A stretch of DNA of 48,837 nt from IMG/VR virus record IMGVR_UViG_3300035430_000295, positions 1-48,837 of that record. One strand, written 5' to 3'. Source of the DNA: a virus. A model generated the notes under the pieces. It made no database searches. It saw only the letters and a program-made list of their open reading frames with translations, and was not told where the DNA came from. Positions 9,801 through 18,378 of the stretch are shown here, piece by piece; the first letter of the stretch is position 1; each line of letters opens with the position of its first letter. The translations under genes and the position numbers were made by a program.

Positions 9801-12800
9801 GAACAGTTATTCTATAAATTAGTTCCCAAAAATGATCTTGGATTAACTCAGAGTAAAAAAGATTTAATTATTGATGATTATAAGGTTTCTGATCCTACAA
9901 AAATTTCCTTTGTAAATAGTCCTATTAACGGAAATCATATAGTTGTTGCCACAGGAACATCTTCCTTTAGATTTGATACGCCGAGAAGAATCATTGGAGT
10001 CAGTTCATTTACACCATCAGATAGTACTATAGAATATATTACAAATTCTCCTACTGCAACTGGTCCAATATTTGATATTATAGTAAGAAATCCAGGAAAT
10101 AATTACAATACAGTTGTTGGAGTAACAACTGTTATAAGTCAAAGTGGCGGAACAGGAGCAAAAATTAGACCAGAGAGTGATTCTATTGGTTCTGAAAAAA
10201 CTTTCTTAACCGAAGATATTGGTTGGGATTATCCAACAGACCCAACTTTAAGTCCAACAGCTAAACTCCCAGATGTATTAATTGTTGACCAAAAACTTTC
10301 TTTTGATAAGATAACGAGATTAACTGCAGGATTAAACTACAATGTAGCTCCAGATCTTGTCGTAAGAGACAGTACAACTAGAAAAGTTTTAACTGAATTA
10401 CTATTAAATTATAATCTTGATGGGGATGTTACAATCATTAAGAATACAAGTGATTTATCTAACGATACTCCCATCTTTATACCTACTAATAATTCTAATG
10501 GTTATAGTATAGAAAATCTTACTATTAACGATAGTACTAAGATTGCAACTTTAACATTCAAGACTCAATTTAGTACTGGAACTACTTTCCCATTTGAAGT
10601 CGGTAATAATGTCTTAATTGAAGGTTGTGCACCAAAAACTACTGGTAGTTCTGGTAGAACTTTTAATAGCGTCGATTTTGATTATGATTTATTTGAAATA
10701 ACTGAAATTGATCCAAACTTTGGGGGATCAAACGCTACTATCAAATTTGATATGTCCAAGTCTGTAGGATCTGTAGAAACTCTTGGAGAATATGATGATA
10801 TTAGTGCTACAGGAATTGTTGTTCCGGAAATTTATTTCCCAACGTTTGCAGTAACAACAAAAAGAATTCCATATATTCCTGGAGAAGTAATTACAGGAAG
10901 AACAAGTGGGGCTCAGGCAGAAGTTCAAAAATATAATGAGCAAGCAGAAATCTTGAAAATATTTGGAGAGGAATACTTTGAGCTGAATGAAGAAATTATA
11001 GGAGATAAGAGTGGAACAGTTTCTAGAATTGACGATATTTATCTTTCCGATTTATATTATAAGATTAAACCATCAACTGAAATCGTAAAAGGTTATAAAG
11101 ATAATCATAGTTTCTTAAGTTCAAATGATTATAAGATTCAAGATAGTTTCTACTGGCAGAGATTCTCATATGCAATTGAAAGTACAGTAACTGAAAATGT
11201 TTGGGAAGAAGAAGTTGAAAGACTTAATCATCTCGTTGGATGGAAGAGATTTAGTAATTATCAATTAGAATCTAGAGACCTTTCGTTCACTGGAATTTCT
11301 ACATCTCAAGATGGAGGAGATTTTGTTTCTATCGCAGATTTCTCAAGAGTAGTTAATACAAATTGCGTATTCGACTTTGATATTACTGTTGATGAAACCC
11401 TTATAATCGGTAATAAGAGATTCTCTACTGGTATAGTATTCAATAGCAGAGAACTGCAAGACTTTAATAAGTCCGTTGGTAATAGAGTTCTTGTTATTGA
11501 TGATATCAGCGATGATTTTAATAGTGATCCAAGAGGAGATCAATTTAGTGTAATCGATACTTTCAAAATAACCGAATCTAGAGCTAGAAAATATTTAATA
11601 TTTGCTAGAGATAGTAGATTCACAAATCAAAGACAATTATATGTTGTAACAGCAATCCACAATGATAGTGATTTCTTCCTTAATCAATATGGACGTGTAG
11701 AAACTGTTTATGAATTAGGATCTTTTGATATTGCACTATTTGAGGATGAAGCTCAATTAAGATTCTATCCAGAAAAATATGAAGTTAATGACTATGATTT
11801 AAGTTTCATCACTCACAGTATTTCTGATTTCACTTCAGGAATTGGAACTACTGCATTTGGTAATGTCGTTGATATTAGAGTAGAAAATAGCACTGTTTCT
11901 TCTGGTGCTACCACCACGATTGCAACAATTCCTACAGATTATAGATCTTCTAAACTACTTGTTCAAATTGAAGAAGGTGGTGGTGTATATGAATTCGATG
12001 AGATCAGCCTAGTTCATGATGGATCAGAAGTAACATTCCAGGATTATGGTCAGTTAACTACAGATACTTTAAACGAGTACTCTACCGATGGTATTGGAAC
12101 ATATCATGCCTATATTGATGGATCTAACGTAAAAGTTGATTTAATTCCAGATGATTCTGCAATAGCAGCTGAAATTAATTCTTTAAGAATATCTCTTGCA
12201 TCCGAACCCTCTGGATTTACTACTGAAGGAAGCACAGAATTTACTACTGCTATTGCAGAATCTAATTATACATCAATTGATGCAGTAGATAGCACTAGTG
12301 GTAGTGTAATTTCTTCACATTTCAATGGAATCACGGGTATTGACGATTACAGTAGTGGTTACTACATCGTTAGTATTGACGACACCACTAATAATAAGTA
12401 TCAACTGTCCGAGTTAGTAAATGTTTCATCTTCTACAACCGCATATTATTCAGAATACGGTCAAATATTTAGTGATGATGAAGTTGGTATAGTTACCGCA
12501 GGTGTTGCAGGAACAGTTACATCAATTTACTTTACTGCAAATAATGCGATTGACTGTGAAGTGAGAGTTTATGCTCAACATCTTGGAATTAGAGATGAAA
12601 GAGTATCTAACGCTCAAATTGATATGATCAATGCTGATATTCTGACTGGAAATGCAGATTATCAAGGAACTCTAAACGCGGTCATAAGAGACTTTGAATT
12701 GTTCCATGAAGGAAATCCAATCTTCAAGAAAAAATTCGATGGATCTAATGTTGCTATTACTAGTATCAGTGAAGATACTTTTGAGTTACCTCAGCACTTC

Positions 12801-15800
12801 TTCGTAACAGGAGAAGAAGTTGTATATTCTTATGACGCACTAAATGAACCAGTTGGAATAGCCTATACAGATATTCCTGGAATTGGAGTAACTAACAAAT
12901 TACCACCCACATTATTCATCATTAAAGAAGATGAACTTCTTGTTAAGGTAGCAGCTAGTGCTACAGATGCTTTAGCACTAACACCCAAACCATTGAATAT
13001 AATTGATGTTGGTATTGGATCTGATCATTACTTTACATCAAAGAATCAGAATCCTAAGACTCTGATTACTATTGATAATATGATTCAATCTCCTATTGTT
13101 GCTACTGCAACTACAACTGGAGCTGGTAATACCTTTACAACTGTTCAAGATATTCTTACTCTAACTGAGCAACCAGAAAGATTCTTCAGTGGAGATTTCC
13201 TACAAATTGATGATGAAATTGTAAGGGTATCTATTGTTGGATATGGTGGTTCTGATAATGATATGTACGTTCAGAGAGCACTTCTCGGTACAAAACTTGC
13301 AAATCACGCACAATTTGCAGAAATTACTAAAATTATCGGTAATTATAATATTGTTGAAAATACTATCAGTTTTGCTGATGCTCCATTTGGAAAAACACCA
13401 GTAGGATCCCCAGACAATCGCCCTGATCAAAGAGATTTTACTGGAATTACGACTTTCTCTAGATTTAGTGGAAGATCATTTATGAGAAATGCACCCGTTG
13501 ATTCTACAAATGATCCGTACTATAAGAACTACATCTTTGATGGTATTGAAGATCAATTCACAGGAATTAAGAGTTCTTTTGAATTAAAAGTTGGTGGAGA
13601 AAGTGTTGATGGAGTAGCAGCAAGTAATGCTATTATTACTGTAAATGATTTATTCCAGTCCCCTAAAGTAGATCAAACTCTTGTTGATATTGCTGGAAAT
13701 TATACCTTAGAAGAAGATGGTGGAGCAACAAATATCATCTTTGATGAGTCGGAGTATACTAGAGAAGATGATATTGTTATTAAAGGTTTACCTGTTGGTG
13801 GAAGAATCGTTTCTGTCGGATCTACAAAGGGATTTGGTTATCAGTCTTTAGTATCTGCCGCTGGAACCGCTACAGTTTCTTCTGCAGGAACTATTAGTGC
13901 TATCAACGTTTCTAACGCAGGTGGTGGATACAGAACTGGTATTCAGACCAACATCGAGGTTTATATTCGCGAAGAAACCGTAGAATCATCTAATAAAGTT
14001 GCAATAGGAACTGCACTTGTTACTAGAGGTAGAGTTACTGGAGTAGCTGTTACAAATTCTCAAGTATTCTATGCTCCTAGAGATATTTCTAGTGTTGGTC
14101 ATACCACAACAACTGGTTTAACGACAGTTACAACATCTACTGCACATGGATTATCTATCGGTAATGAAGTTGTTCTGTCTGGATTAGGAGAAATCATTAA
14201 TAGTCCTATATTAGAATACGTGAGTGTAAGAGCAATTAACAGTGATACTGAGTTTGAAATTAACACTGGAGTCACTACAGATTCTTATTCTTATAGTTCT
14301 GGTGGTAAAGTTGAGAAATATTTTACTGTGGACTTTGACGATCCTCTCCCATACGATAATCTTGCTACATCATACTCCACAACTTCTGTCGGAGATACTG
14401 GAGGAAGAGCTGCGAAAGTTAGTGTTGTTGTTGGTCAAGGATCAAGTGTAATTGACTTTGATATAAAGAATGTTGGATATGGATATGCAATTAATAATGT
14501 TATAACGGTTTCTGTTGGTGGAACAGATGGAATTCCTTACATGTATCATGGAAGATTTGCTGATGCTGGTAATCTTCTTGCAAATAACAGACAGTTCCTT
14601 ATTAAAGAAGCTGTTGGATATGCAACTGCTACATATCCTGCTCTTCTTTCAGATCCAGATTATGATCAAACTAAGTGTGAAAGAGATACGGGATTTGTTG
14701 TTGATGCAATAGCAAAAGATCTATTCTTTGGTGGTAATTCTAATGCAGTTGCAACAGGTAATAAGTATTGGAGTGGAGCATTAAATTATGTTGATGGCGA
14801 AACCGAAGAAACTATTGCAACTTATGACTACCTTGCAGGCATTTCAACATATATTATAAACAACCAAAATCTACCTACTTCATATCAAGGTATTGCAGTT
14901 TCTGTTACTCAATTTAAGGATACTTCTATTGACTATGATGATGATTGTAGTCCTTCGTATAGTGTAGATTGCTGTGCTGATGTAGCATCTTCAATTTATA
15001 ACCTTGTTGGAATTATTACTTCAATTATTGATGATGGAGTGTCTGTTGCACCAGCATCTTTAGGTCCTCACGCTACACCAACATTATCCTTACCAACAAC
15101 TTTGGACTTTGAGGAGTTCAACTTCTATATTACTCAGACTCAAACTGATCAATTTACTGGATGGACAATTGGAGACCTCCGAGTCGTTGATGATATCAGT
15201 TCTCAATTTAATGGAGATAAAACTAGATTTGCTATTAAATTTGACGGAATTAGAACATCAATTAAATCTGCTAAAGGATCTTTAATTGATGTTCAAGCAA
15301 CGCTTCTCGTCTTCATTAATGATGTTCTTCAGGTTCCTGGAGAAGCATATGTATTCCCAGGTGGTAGTACACTTCGATTTACTGAAGCTCCTAAGTTAGG
15401 AGATACTTGTAAAATTATTTTCTATAGAGGCACTGGAGAAGTTGATGTTGAATTTGTAGATATTCTTGAGACCGTTTCTCCTGGAGATATCCTCACAATT
15501 GGTGGAGATGTTATTGATTTAAGACAAAAAGATAGATCGGTTAAAGCAGTTACTTCTACTGACTCTGTTGATACTTATCTTTATGGTGGTGTTGGAATCA
15601 GTAATGATCCATTTATCGAAAGACCAGTTAACTGGTGTCGAGCAGCTACTGACCTTATTATTGACGGTGAAGAAATTACCAAAGCAAGAGATATCTATGA
15701 AGCAGCAATTCTTCCTTTAACTAATATCATTTATGATGTTGGATCTGCAAGCACTCAAATTTGGATTGAAGGTGCAAAAACCACCTTTGATAATGTAAAA

Positions 15801-16793
15801 GAGAATCCAGGATTAAATTATGTAAATACTGTTGATATTATTGACCAAGATGAAACTAACGAGGCAGTAGCGACTGCTTCGGTAACTGCTGGAATTGTTA
15901 CTCAAATATCTCTAACCAATACTGGAGACGGATATTTTAAAATTCCTACAGTTTCTATTGGAGCACCAAAAGAAGATGGTGGAACTCAGGCAGAAGCTAC
16001 TGCCGCTATTGCATCTGGGCAATTAACAACTATCAACATTTCTGTTGGTGGAACAGGATATGATGATAACAACCCACCACCAGTCCTTATTACACCGCCA
16101 ACTCCAAAGTCAGAAACAGTATTCAGAGTTGACTTTGCGGGAGACTTTGGTGAAGTTATTGGAGTTGGAACAACAACAATTGGAGCAGGATCTTCTCAAG
16201 GTCTCATCTTTGAGTTTGCTATTCCAGAAAACTCCCCTCTGAAAGATGAAACAATTGTTGGTACTGGAAATACAATTGATTACAGTGGAATTGGAACTGG
16301 CGACTTCTTTACTATACGAGATTCTACGGTTGGAAATGCGACAACAGTTGGATATGGTGTTACTTCAATTGAAATAGATGGAGTTAACTTGGTTGAAGGA
16401 AATAAATTTATTGATAATGTATTCCAAGTTCATGATATTGTTCCCGGAACTCCAATCGTTATATTCAGTGACGACTTTGTTGCAAGTTTAACAAGACTTG
16501 GTTCTTATTCTGTTGGATTAGGGGTTTCCACTACAGTTGCTGATGGTGCAACACTGATTATTGAAAATAACACTCAGGTTGTTACTGTTGTTGAAGATTA
16601 TTCACAACTTGGACTTTCTTCATTCCTCTCTAGACAAACATTTGCAAACTTCTCTTGGGGAAGATTAGACAACATTGTAAGACCATTCCCTGAGTCTTAT
16701 AATATTAAGAGAGACAATGGAATTATTGGTATTGAAACTTCACCAATTCTAAGAAGAAAGAATCCATTAAAAGCCTCTAATTATCTTTCATAA
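3807..16793 (+). CDS. Giant gp7-position baseplate/virion structural protein with YHYH-type domain (4328 aa)
   Basis: This single 13-kb frame lies where T4-like phages encode the wedge protein gp7 and is four times the length of T4 gp7 (about 1030 aa). The N-terminal 250 residues (LPLFAQENYPFLVEFLEEYY; later LKDFYNSKGTDDSFVILFKA) form the conserved segment found at this locus in cyanomyoviruses. From residue 1245 a YHYH-type domain is visible (YHSPLMGWAYDG, PIYGPYGY, then YPKGVYAYFMTV near 1322). The remainder is a chain of beta-rich modules. These include many GGxGY-type repeats, QIDDE-type modules near 4087, 4840, 8490 and 13190, HGLxxGDxV motifs, and one CxRD...VDAIAxDL module at 14676-14738. 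There is no signal peptide or catalytic motif. It probably forms a much enlarged wedge periphery or fibre attachment. Homology to gp7 itself is inferred mainly from position. Confidence 0.8.
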   Translation: MHGSSTNKVRLTSVVQSQLPLFAQENYPFLVEFLEEYYRYLENPGQTYDLLTNPDTYTKLDFVADSIATTELTEDVDTFDDTITVTSTKGYPFENGMIKIDDEIIYYKTKTSTTFEQCTRGFSGITNYDNPGTTDLLKFEETSVDEHFSGALVSNLNALLLDEFFTKLKIQFAPGFENVSFAEGLNQSLFIKQLKDFYNSKGTDDSFVILFKALYGTTPKIIRPRDFLFTPSIADYRKTINLVVEEIDGNPVEILNRVLYQDVDGDIDTAYGTVVGVEAVEKNGNEYFVISLDYGYNRDLNVTGTVFGEFSIHSQTQTVENISVGASVITVDTTLGFSESGELLVLFNGDEDAGLDDEYMVVNYGGVSVNQFLNVTGVTRGIEAGWTMGMNSYVYSYDDDGEEVRMRVSGVLGELVEIKKTAYSEIGDYAKVWRIGKKTDDLKASEWLFNHAISNRVAFIDDEGNNSYAITVYDKCRVNGGDIVLVNCDVRNADGSLERIEKEFEASPGPTPDDSFRILNDREIVEAFYVKRKVTKAKGTQIAANVQNVYIDLENDVYVATNSLPNYFNEDLQLNYRDVIISDQVFASTKTFTVNNHGLYTGDSVFYDASFSEENTANLSGYYFVQRVDENNFKLAKSSSNVENEIFIESTGFVDFAKLLRTDNYAFSKQTQVEPQLALRKISNQKERTKDTEALAIESNERVGILKNGVEIVTNRSKDFCYFGEISEVTITSGGGGYDVINPPTLFTTDSNGSGFEGELIVRGGLLKINIEDPGMDYLKFADSVTIRGGNPTKIAEAAPTFALKENKRFFRSDIAEKVSLINNTITFEKTHSFREGDHIIYSVEGESTAVGGLVDTNEYFLHIESSTTVSLHNTLDEGLEGINPIDITSLGVGNHSIRAIEQRLVLSAIEIADIGEGYNNNKVIVTSSGINTANYTITKPNHLFKDNDEVLYEHTGDAIIGLASTITYLVTNSTEDTFSLYEKNEDEDLGNAYVNSNKLIEIASTPDGYHTFKAPPITVEIAGTLGVSTFVTETSKIKLNPLFRGEVIKVEIKEGGSNYGSADILNFKKQPRYDLLSGSGALLQPIIFDGQLEDVVILAGGRDFNAAPEITLFENDPELETSQTVLTPIVSNGAISDVKIIEKGNSYSQTPKFYIETPGEGCELKFQIKSWNVDQVERLIREKSITSDDSYLVPSLDRNLGMQYTHMYAPRKLRANLFSKKFEEGVIKYRTDLENDNSENAAKYHSPLMGWAYDGSPIYGPYGYSSANGGTIKQLVSGYERLDIGGRPNFPLGFFIEDNTFTGKGDLDENNGRFCITPEYPKGVYAYFMTVSEEIQGTGDFSQNKLPQYPYCVGKTLRFSPILFNYSEDQETNQVEFDFKGCRRNTTPYNLKEWYSGYDYLIQPDQFDAHYSKVTNLSKGRIDDIEILDKGDGYSVNDFVSFDNVGTGGTGAAAIVSEVEGKSITSIALSETYLKVKAFQSTDSLRIHCDQEHGLFDKDLVTIVGLSTANNVQIDTIAPIKLPFLTFSLNKDIGGSADTGITTYIPIKSESLNKIRENDIIQIDDEKMKVLNVNIRQSFLRVLREHNGTVGVAHSLETTINHVPTRFEINLNTESGKISKEDRELYFDPSLVVGIGTTSGIGIKTDVYVHIPGNRTFFPGGPQSYRKLSIPTRAIYIPGHGLKTGEKIIYNSNTGDNLSISTNGIGSTTLADETELFAVAFDGNLVGISTVQLGIGSDFYRIPGQPISFVGVGTDVNAEPLYFVGVGTGKHHSFRTIRDHAFAEVSRTACTVSTGETHGLRLEDRFRTNVLPGGREEYNVYYNDVTNRILIDQKTFISSDVDVDNNQIHSVDHGYRDGDKVIVIASEAGGLEDNRIYYTNYITRDIFSLASSYEDAVGEETVTHNITSDGSFRLRLVNPEIRPIRNNSLRFNLGDPSLSYIDGTTSKSAFDFKVFYDSDYKREYLVDRDGNFVVTSSGTIGLDSNAYVEILVNELTPEQLFYKLVPKNDLGLTQSKKDLIIDDYKVSDPTKISFVNSPINGNHIVVATGTSSFRFDTPRRIIGVSSFTPSDSTIEYITNSPTATGPIFDIIVRNPGNNYNTVVGVTTVISQSGGTGAKIRPESDSIGSEKTFLTEDIGWDYPTDPTLSPTAKLPDVLIVDQKLSFDKITRLTAGLNYNVAPDLVVRDSTTRKVLTELLLNYNLDGDVTIIKNTSDLSNDTPIFIPTNNSNGYSIENLTINDSTKIATLTFKTQFSTGTTFPFEVGNNVLIEGCAPKTTGSSGRTFNSVDFDYDLFEITEIDPNFGGSNATIKFDMSKSVGSVETLGEYDDISATGIVVPEIYFPTFAVTTKRIPYIPGEVITGRTSGAQAEVQKYNEQAEILKIFGEEYFELNEEIIGDKSGTVSRIDDIYLSDLYYKIKPSTEIVKGYKDNHSFLSSNDYKIQDSFYWQRFSYAIESTVTENVWEEEVERLNHLVGWKRFSNYQLESRDLSFTGISTSQDGGDFVSIADFSRVVNTNCVFDFDITVDETLIIGNKRFSTGIVFNSRELQDFNKSVGNRVLVIDDISDDFNSDPRGDQFSVIDTFKITESRARKYLIFARDSRFTNQRQLYVVTAIHNDSDFFLNQYGRVETVYELGSFDIALFEDEAQLRFYPEKYEVNDYDLSFITHSISDFTSGIGTTAFGNVVDIRVENSTVSSGATTTIATIPTDYRSSKLLVQIEEGGGVYEFDEISLVHDGSEVTFQDYGQLTTDTLNEYSTDGIGTYHAYIDGSNVKVDLIPDDSAIAAEINSLRISLASEPSGFTTEGSTEFTTAIAESNYTSIDAVDSTSGSVISSHFNGITGIDDYSSGYYIVSIDDTTNNKYQLSELVNVSSSTTAYYSEYGQIFSDDEVGIVTAGVAGTVTSIYFTANNAIDCEVRVYAQHLGIRDERVSNAQIDMINADILTGNADYQGTLNAVIRDFELFHEGNPIFKKKFDGSNVAITSISEDTFELPQHFFVTGEEVVYSYDALNEPVGIAYTDIPGIGVTNKLPPTLFIIKEDELLVKVAASATDALALTPKPLNIIDVGIGSDHYFTSKNQNPKTLITIDNMIQSPIVATATTTGAGNTFTTVQDILTLTEQPERFFSGDFLQIDDEIVRVSIVGYGGSDNDMYVQRALLGTKLANHAQFAEITKIIGNYNIVENTISFADAPFGKTPVGSPDNRPDQRDFTGITTFSRFSGRSFMRNAPVDSTNDPYYKNYIFDGIEDQFTGIKSSFELKVGGESVDGVAASNAIITVNDLFQSPKVDQTLVDIAGNYTLEEDGGATNIIFDESEYTREDDIVIKGLPVGGRIVSVGSTKGFGYQSLVSAAGTATVSSAGTISAINVSNAGGGYRTGIQTNIEVYIREETVESSNKVAIGTALVTRGRVTGVAVTNSQVFYAPRDISSVGHTTTTGLTTVTTSTAHGLSIGNEVVLSGLGEIINSPILEYVSVRAINSDTEFEINTGVTTDSYSYSSGGKVEKYFTVDFDDPLPYDNLATSYSTTSVGDTGGRAAKVSVVVGQGSSVIDFDIKNVGYGYAINNVITVSVGGTDGIPYMYHGRFADAGNLLANNRQFLIKEAVGYATATYPALLSDPDYDQTKCERDTGFVVDAIAKDLFFGGNSNAVATGNKYWSGALNYVDGETEETIATYDYLAGISTYIINNQNLPTSYQGIAVSVTQFKDTSIDYDDDCSPSYSVDCCADVASSIYNLVGIITSIIDDGVSVAPASLGPHATPTLSLPTTLDFEEFNFYITQTQTDQFTGWTIGDLRVVDDISSQFNGDKTRFAIKFDGIRTSIKSAKGSLIDVQATLLVFINDVLQVPGEAYVFPGGSTLRFTEAPKLGDTCKIIFYRGTGEVDVEFVDILETVSPGDILTIGGDVIDLRQKDRSVKAVTSTDSVDTYLYGGVGISNDPFIERPVNWCRAATDLIIDGEEITKARDIYEAAILPLTNIIYDVGSASTQIWIEGAKTTFDNVKENPGLNYVNTVDIIDQDETNEAVATASVTAGIVTQISLTNTGDGYFKIPTVSIGAPKEDGGTQAEATAAIASGQLTTINISVGGTGYDDNNPPPVLITPPTPKSETVFRVDFAGDFGEVIGVGTTTIGAGSSQGLIFEFAIPENSPLKDETIVGTGNTIDYSGIGTGDFFTIRDSTVGNATTVGYGVTSIEIDGVNLVEGNKFIDNVFQVHDIVPGTPIVIFSDDFVASLTRLGSYSVGLGVSTTVADGATLIIENNTQVVTVVEDYSQLGLSSFLSRQTFANFSWGRLDNIVRPFPESYNIKRDNGIIGIETSPILRRKNPLKASNYLS
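14676..14738 (+). repeat. CxRD...VDAIAxDL module inside the giant structural protein
   Basis: The encoded segment CERDTGFVVDAIAKDLFFGG belongs to the same module that occurs four times in the last gene of the window (44583, 45330, 46509, 46938). It is preceded by FLIKEAVGYATATYP, which also has counterparts in that gene (FIAREAVGFL, FIAQEAVGYI). This is the only copy seen outside that gene. Confidence 0.7.
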
Positions 16794-16796
16794 ATA
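16789..16796 (+). promoter_or_regulatory. T4-type late promoter upstream of gp8 (CATAAATA)
   Basis: CATAAATA differs from TATAAATA at one base. Its TAA at 16791-16793 is the stop codon of the giant gene. It lies 22 nt before the gp8 ATG. Confidence 0.65.
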
Positions 16797-16818
16797 ACTA
16801 GAAAAGTTTTGTATTTAA

Positions 16819-18372
16819 ATGTCTGCAATTATAACTGATCAAATTAGAATTTTGAACACGCAAAATTTTCTAGATCTTGCAGAAGATACGGAGAATAATG
16901 CATTCTATGCGTTTATAGGACTTCCTAATCCCACAGATGTTGTTAGCAACTGGGATACCTCTCCTCCTGCTCCAAAAGATTCTTTTGAGCAAGAGTTTGA
17001 TTATTGGGACACTATGATTGCATTGAAGAAAATATCTGCTGTGGATATTCGTCAGGTAATTAGAAAAATTACCTGGAGTTCTGGTACTACTTACGATATG
17101 TATCGCCATGATATTAGTAGAACAAACTTAGCAAAACCATCAAACGCTACCAGTCTTTATTCATCAAACTTTTATGTGATGAATAGCGACTTTAGGGTTT
17201 ATATTTGCTTGCAAAATGGTTCTGATCCAGAAAATCCAGATGGAAGACCATCTCTTGACGAACCTTTATTCACAGATTTAGAGCCACAAATTCCTGGAGA
17301 CAGTGGAGATGGATATGTATGGAAATATTTGTATACTATTAAACCATCTGATATTGTAAAATTTGACTCGGTTAATTTCATTCCTGTTCCAAAGAATTGG
17401 GAAACGGATGCGTCTTTTGATTCTATTAGAGATAACGCTACAAAAAGTGGTCAGATAAAGATTGTAAAAATAACGAATAGAGGCGCTGGATTGGGAACTG
17501 GTGGAATAACTTACTCAAATATCCCAATCAGTGGTGATGGAGAAGATGCAGAATGTACTATTGTTGTTAATAATGACTCTAAAGTAGATAGTATAACCGT
17601 ATCTGATGGTGGAGAAGGTTTTACTCATGGAAGAGTTGATCTTTCAAACTCTTCTCTTCTTTCTGGAACAACTGTACCAGAATTTGAAGTTATTATTCCT
17701 CCTTCAGGAGGTCATGGAACTAACATTTATAAAGAAATGGGAGCGACTAATGTTTTGATGTATACTCGCATCGAAAATGATTCTGATAATCCAGACTTTA
17801 TTGTTGGAAACCAAATTGCTAGAGTAGGTATTGTTCATAATCCAACTAAACCCGGATCTAACGAATTACTAACTGATGATAAAGTTAGTGCTGTTTATGC
17901 ATTAAAACTTACTGGTATTGGATATAGTTCTGCATCTTTTGTTTTTGATAGCGAGATAACTCAAGAAGTTGGAGTAGGAACTACTGCGGTAGGTAGAGTA
18001 GTTTCTTACGATGAGACTACTGGTGTTCTTAAGTACTGGCAGGATAAAGCGCAGGTTGGGTTTAATACTGATGGATCTCAAAGAACTCCAGAATATGGAT
18101 ATGTTCAGACTAGGTTTACTTCAGATACTGATGATGGCGGAACATTGGCTATCAATGGAGGATCTGTTGAACTTCAGATTGATGCAAACTTCAGCGGTAT
18201 AACTACCTCTATAAATAATACTACATATAACCTGGGTCAAAACTTTACCAATGGTGTCGCACCTCCAGAAGTAAAGAAATATTCAGGAGACATCATATAT
18301 GTCGATAACAGACCGGCGATCACAAGATCAAAGAGTCAAAAAGAAGATATTAAGGTCATTTTGCAATTCTAA
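16819..18372 (+). CDS. 8: Baseplate wedge subunit gp8
   Basis: This is gp8, the wedge protein that bridges the gp7 region and the outer baseplate in T4. Diagnostic motifs are SSGTTYDMYRHDISR near residues 87-101, NFYVMNSDFRVYICLQN near 117-133, and DGYVWKYLYTI near 164-174. At 517 aa it is much longer than T4 gp8 (334 aa). The extra length includes GGxGY-like beta repeats (ITNRGAGLGTGG; VSDGGEGFTHG) near residues 218-275, of the type also found in the giant protein and gp14. The C-terminus (DIIYVDNRPAITRSKSQKED) matches the conserved end of the family. A late promoter precedes it. The next gene starts 6 nt after its stop, so the two are probably co-transcribed. Confidence 0.92.
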   Translation: MSAIITDQIRILNTQNFLDLAEDTENNAFYAFIGLPNPTDVVSNWDTSPPAPKDSFEQEFDYWDTMIALKKISAVDIRQVIRKITWSSGTTYDMYRHDISRTNLAKPSNATSLYSSNFYVMNSDFRVYICLQNGSDPENPDGRPSLDEPLFTDLEPQIPGDSGDGYVWKYLYTIKPSDIVKFDSVNFIPVPKNWETDASFDSIRDNATKSGQIKIVKITNRGAGLGTGGITYSNIPISGDGEDAECTIVVNNDSKVDSITVSDGGEGFTHGRVDLSNSSLLSGTTVPEFEVIIPPSGGHGTNIYKEMGATNVLMYTRIENDSDNPDFIVGNQIARVGIVHNPTKPGSNELLTDDKVSAVYALKLTGIGYSSASFVFDSEITQEVGVGTTAVGRVVSYDETTGVLKYWQDKAQVGFNTDGSQRTPEYGYVQTRFTSDTDDGGTLAINGGSVELQIDANFSGITTSINNTTYNLGQNFTNGVAPPEVKKYSGDIIYVDNRPAITRSKSQKEDIKVILQF

Positions 18373-18378
18373 GAAATC

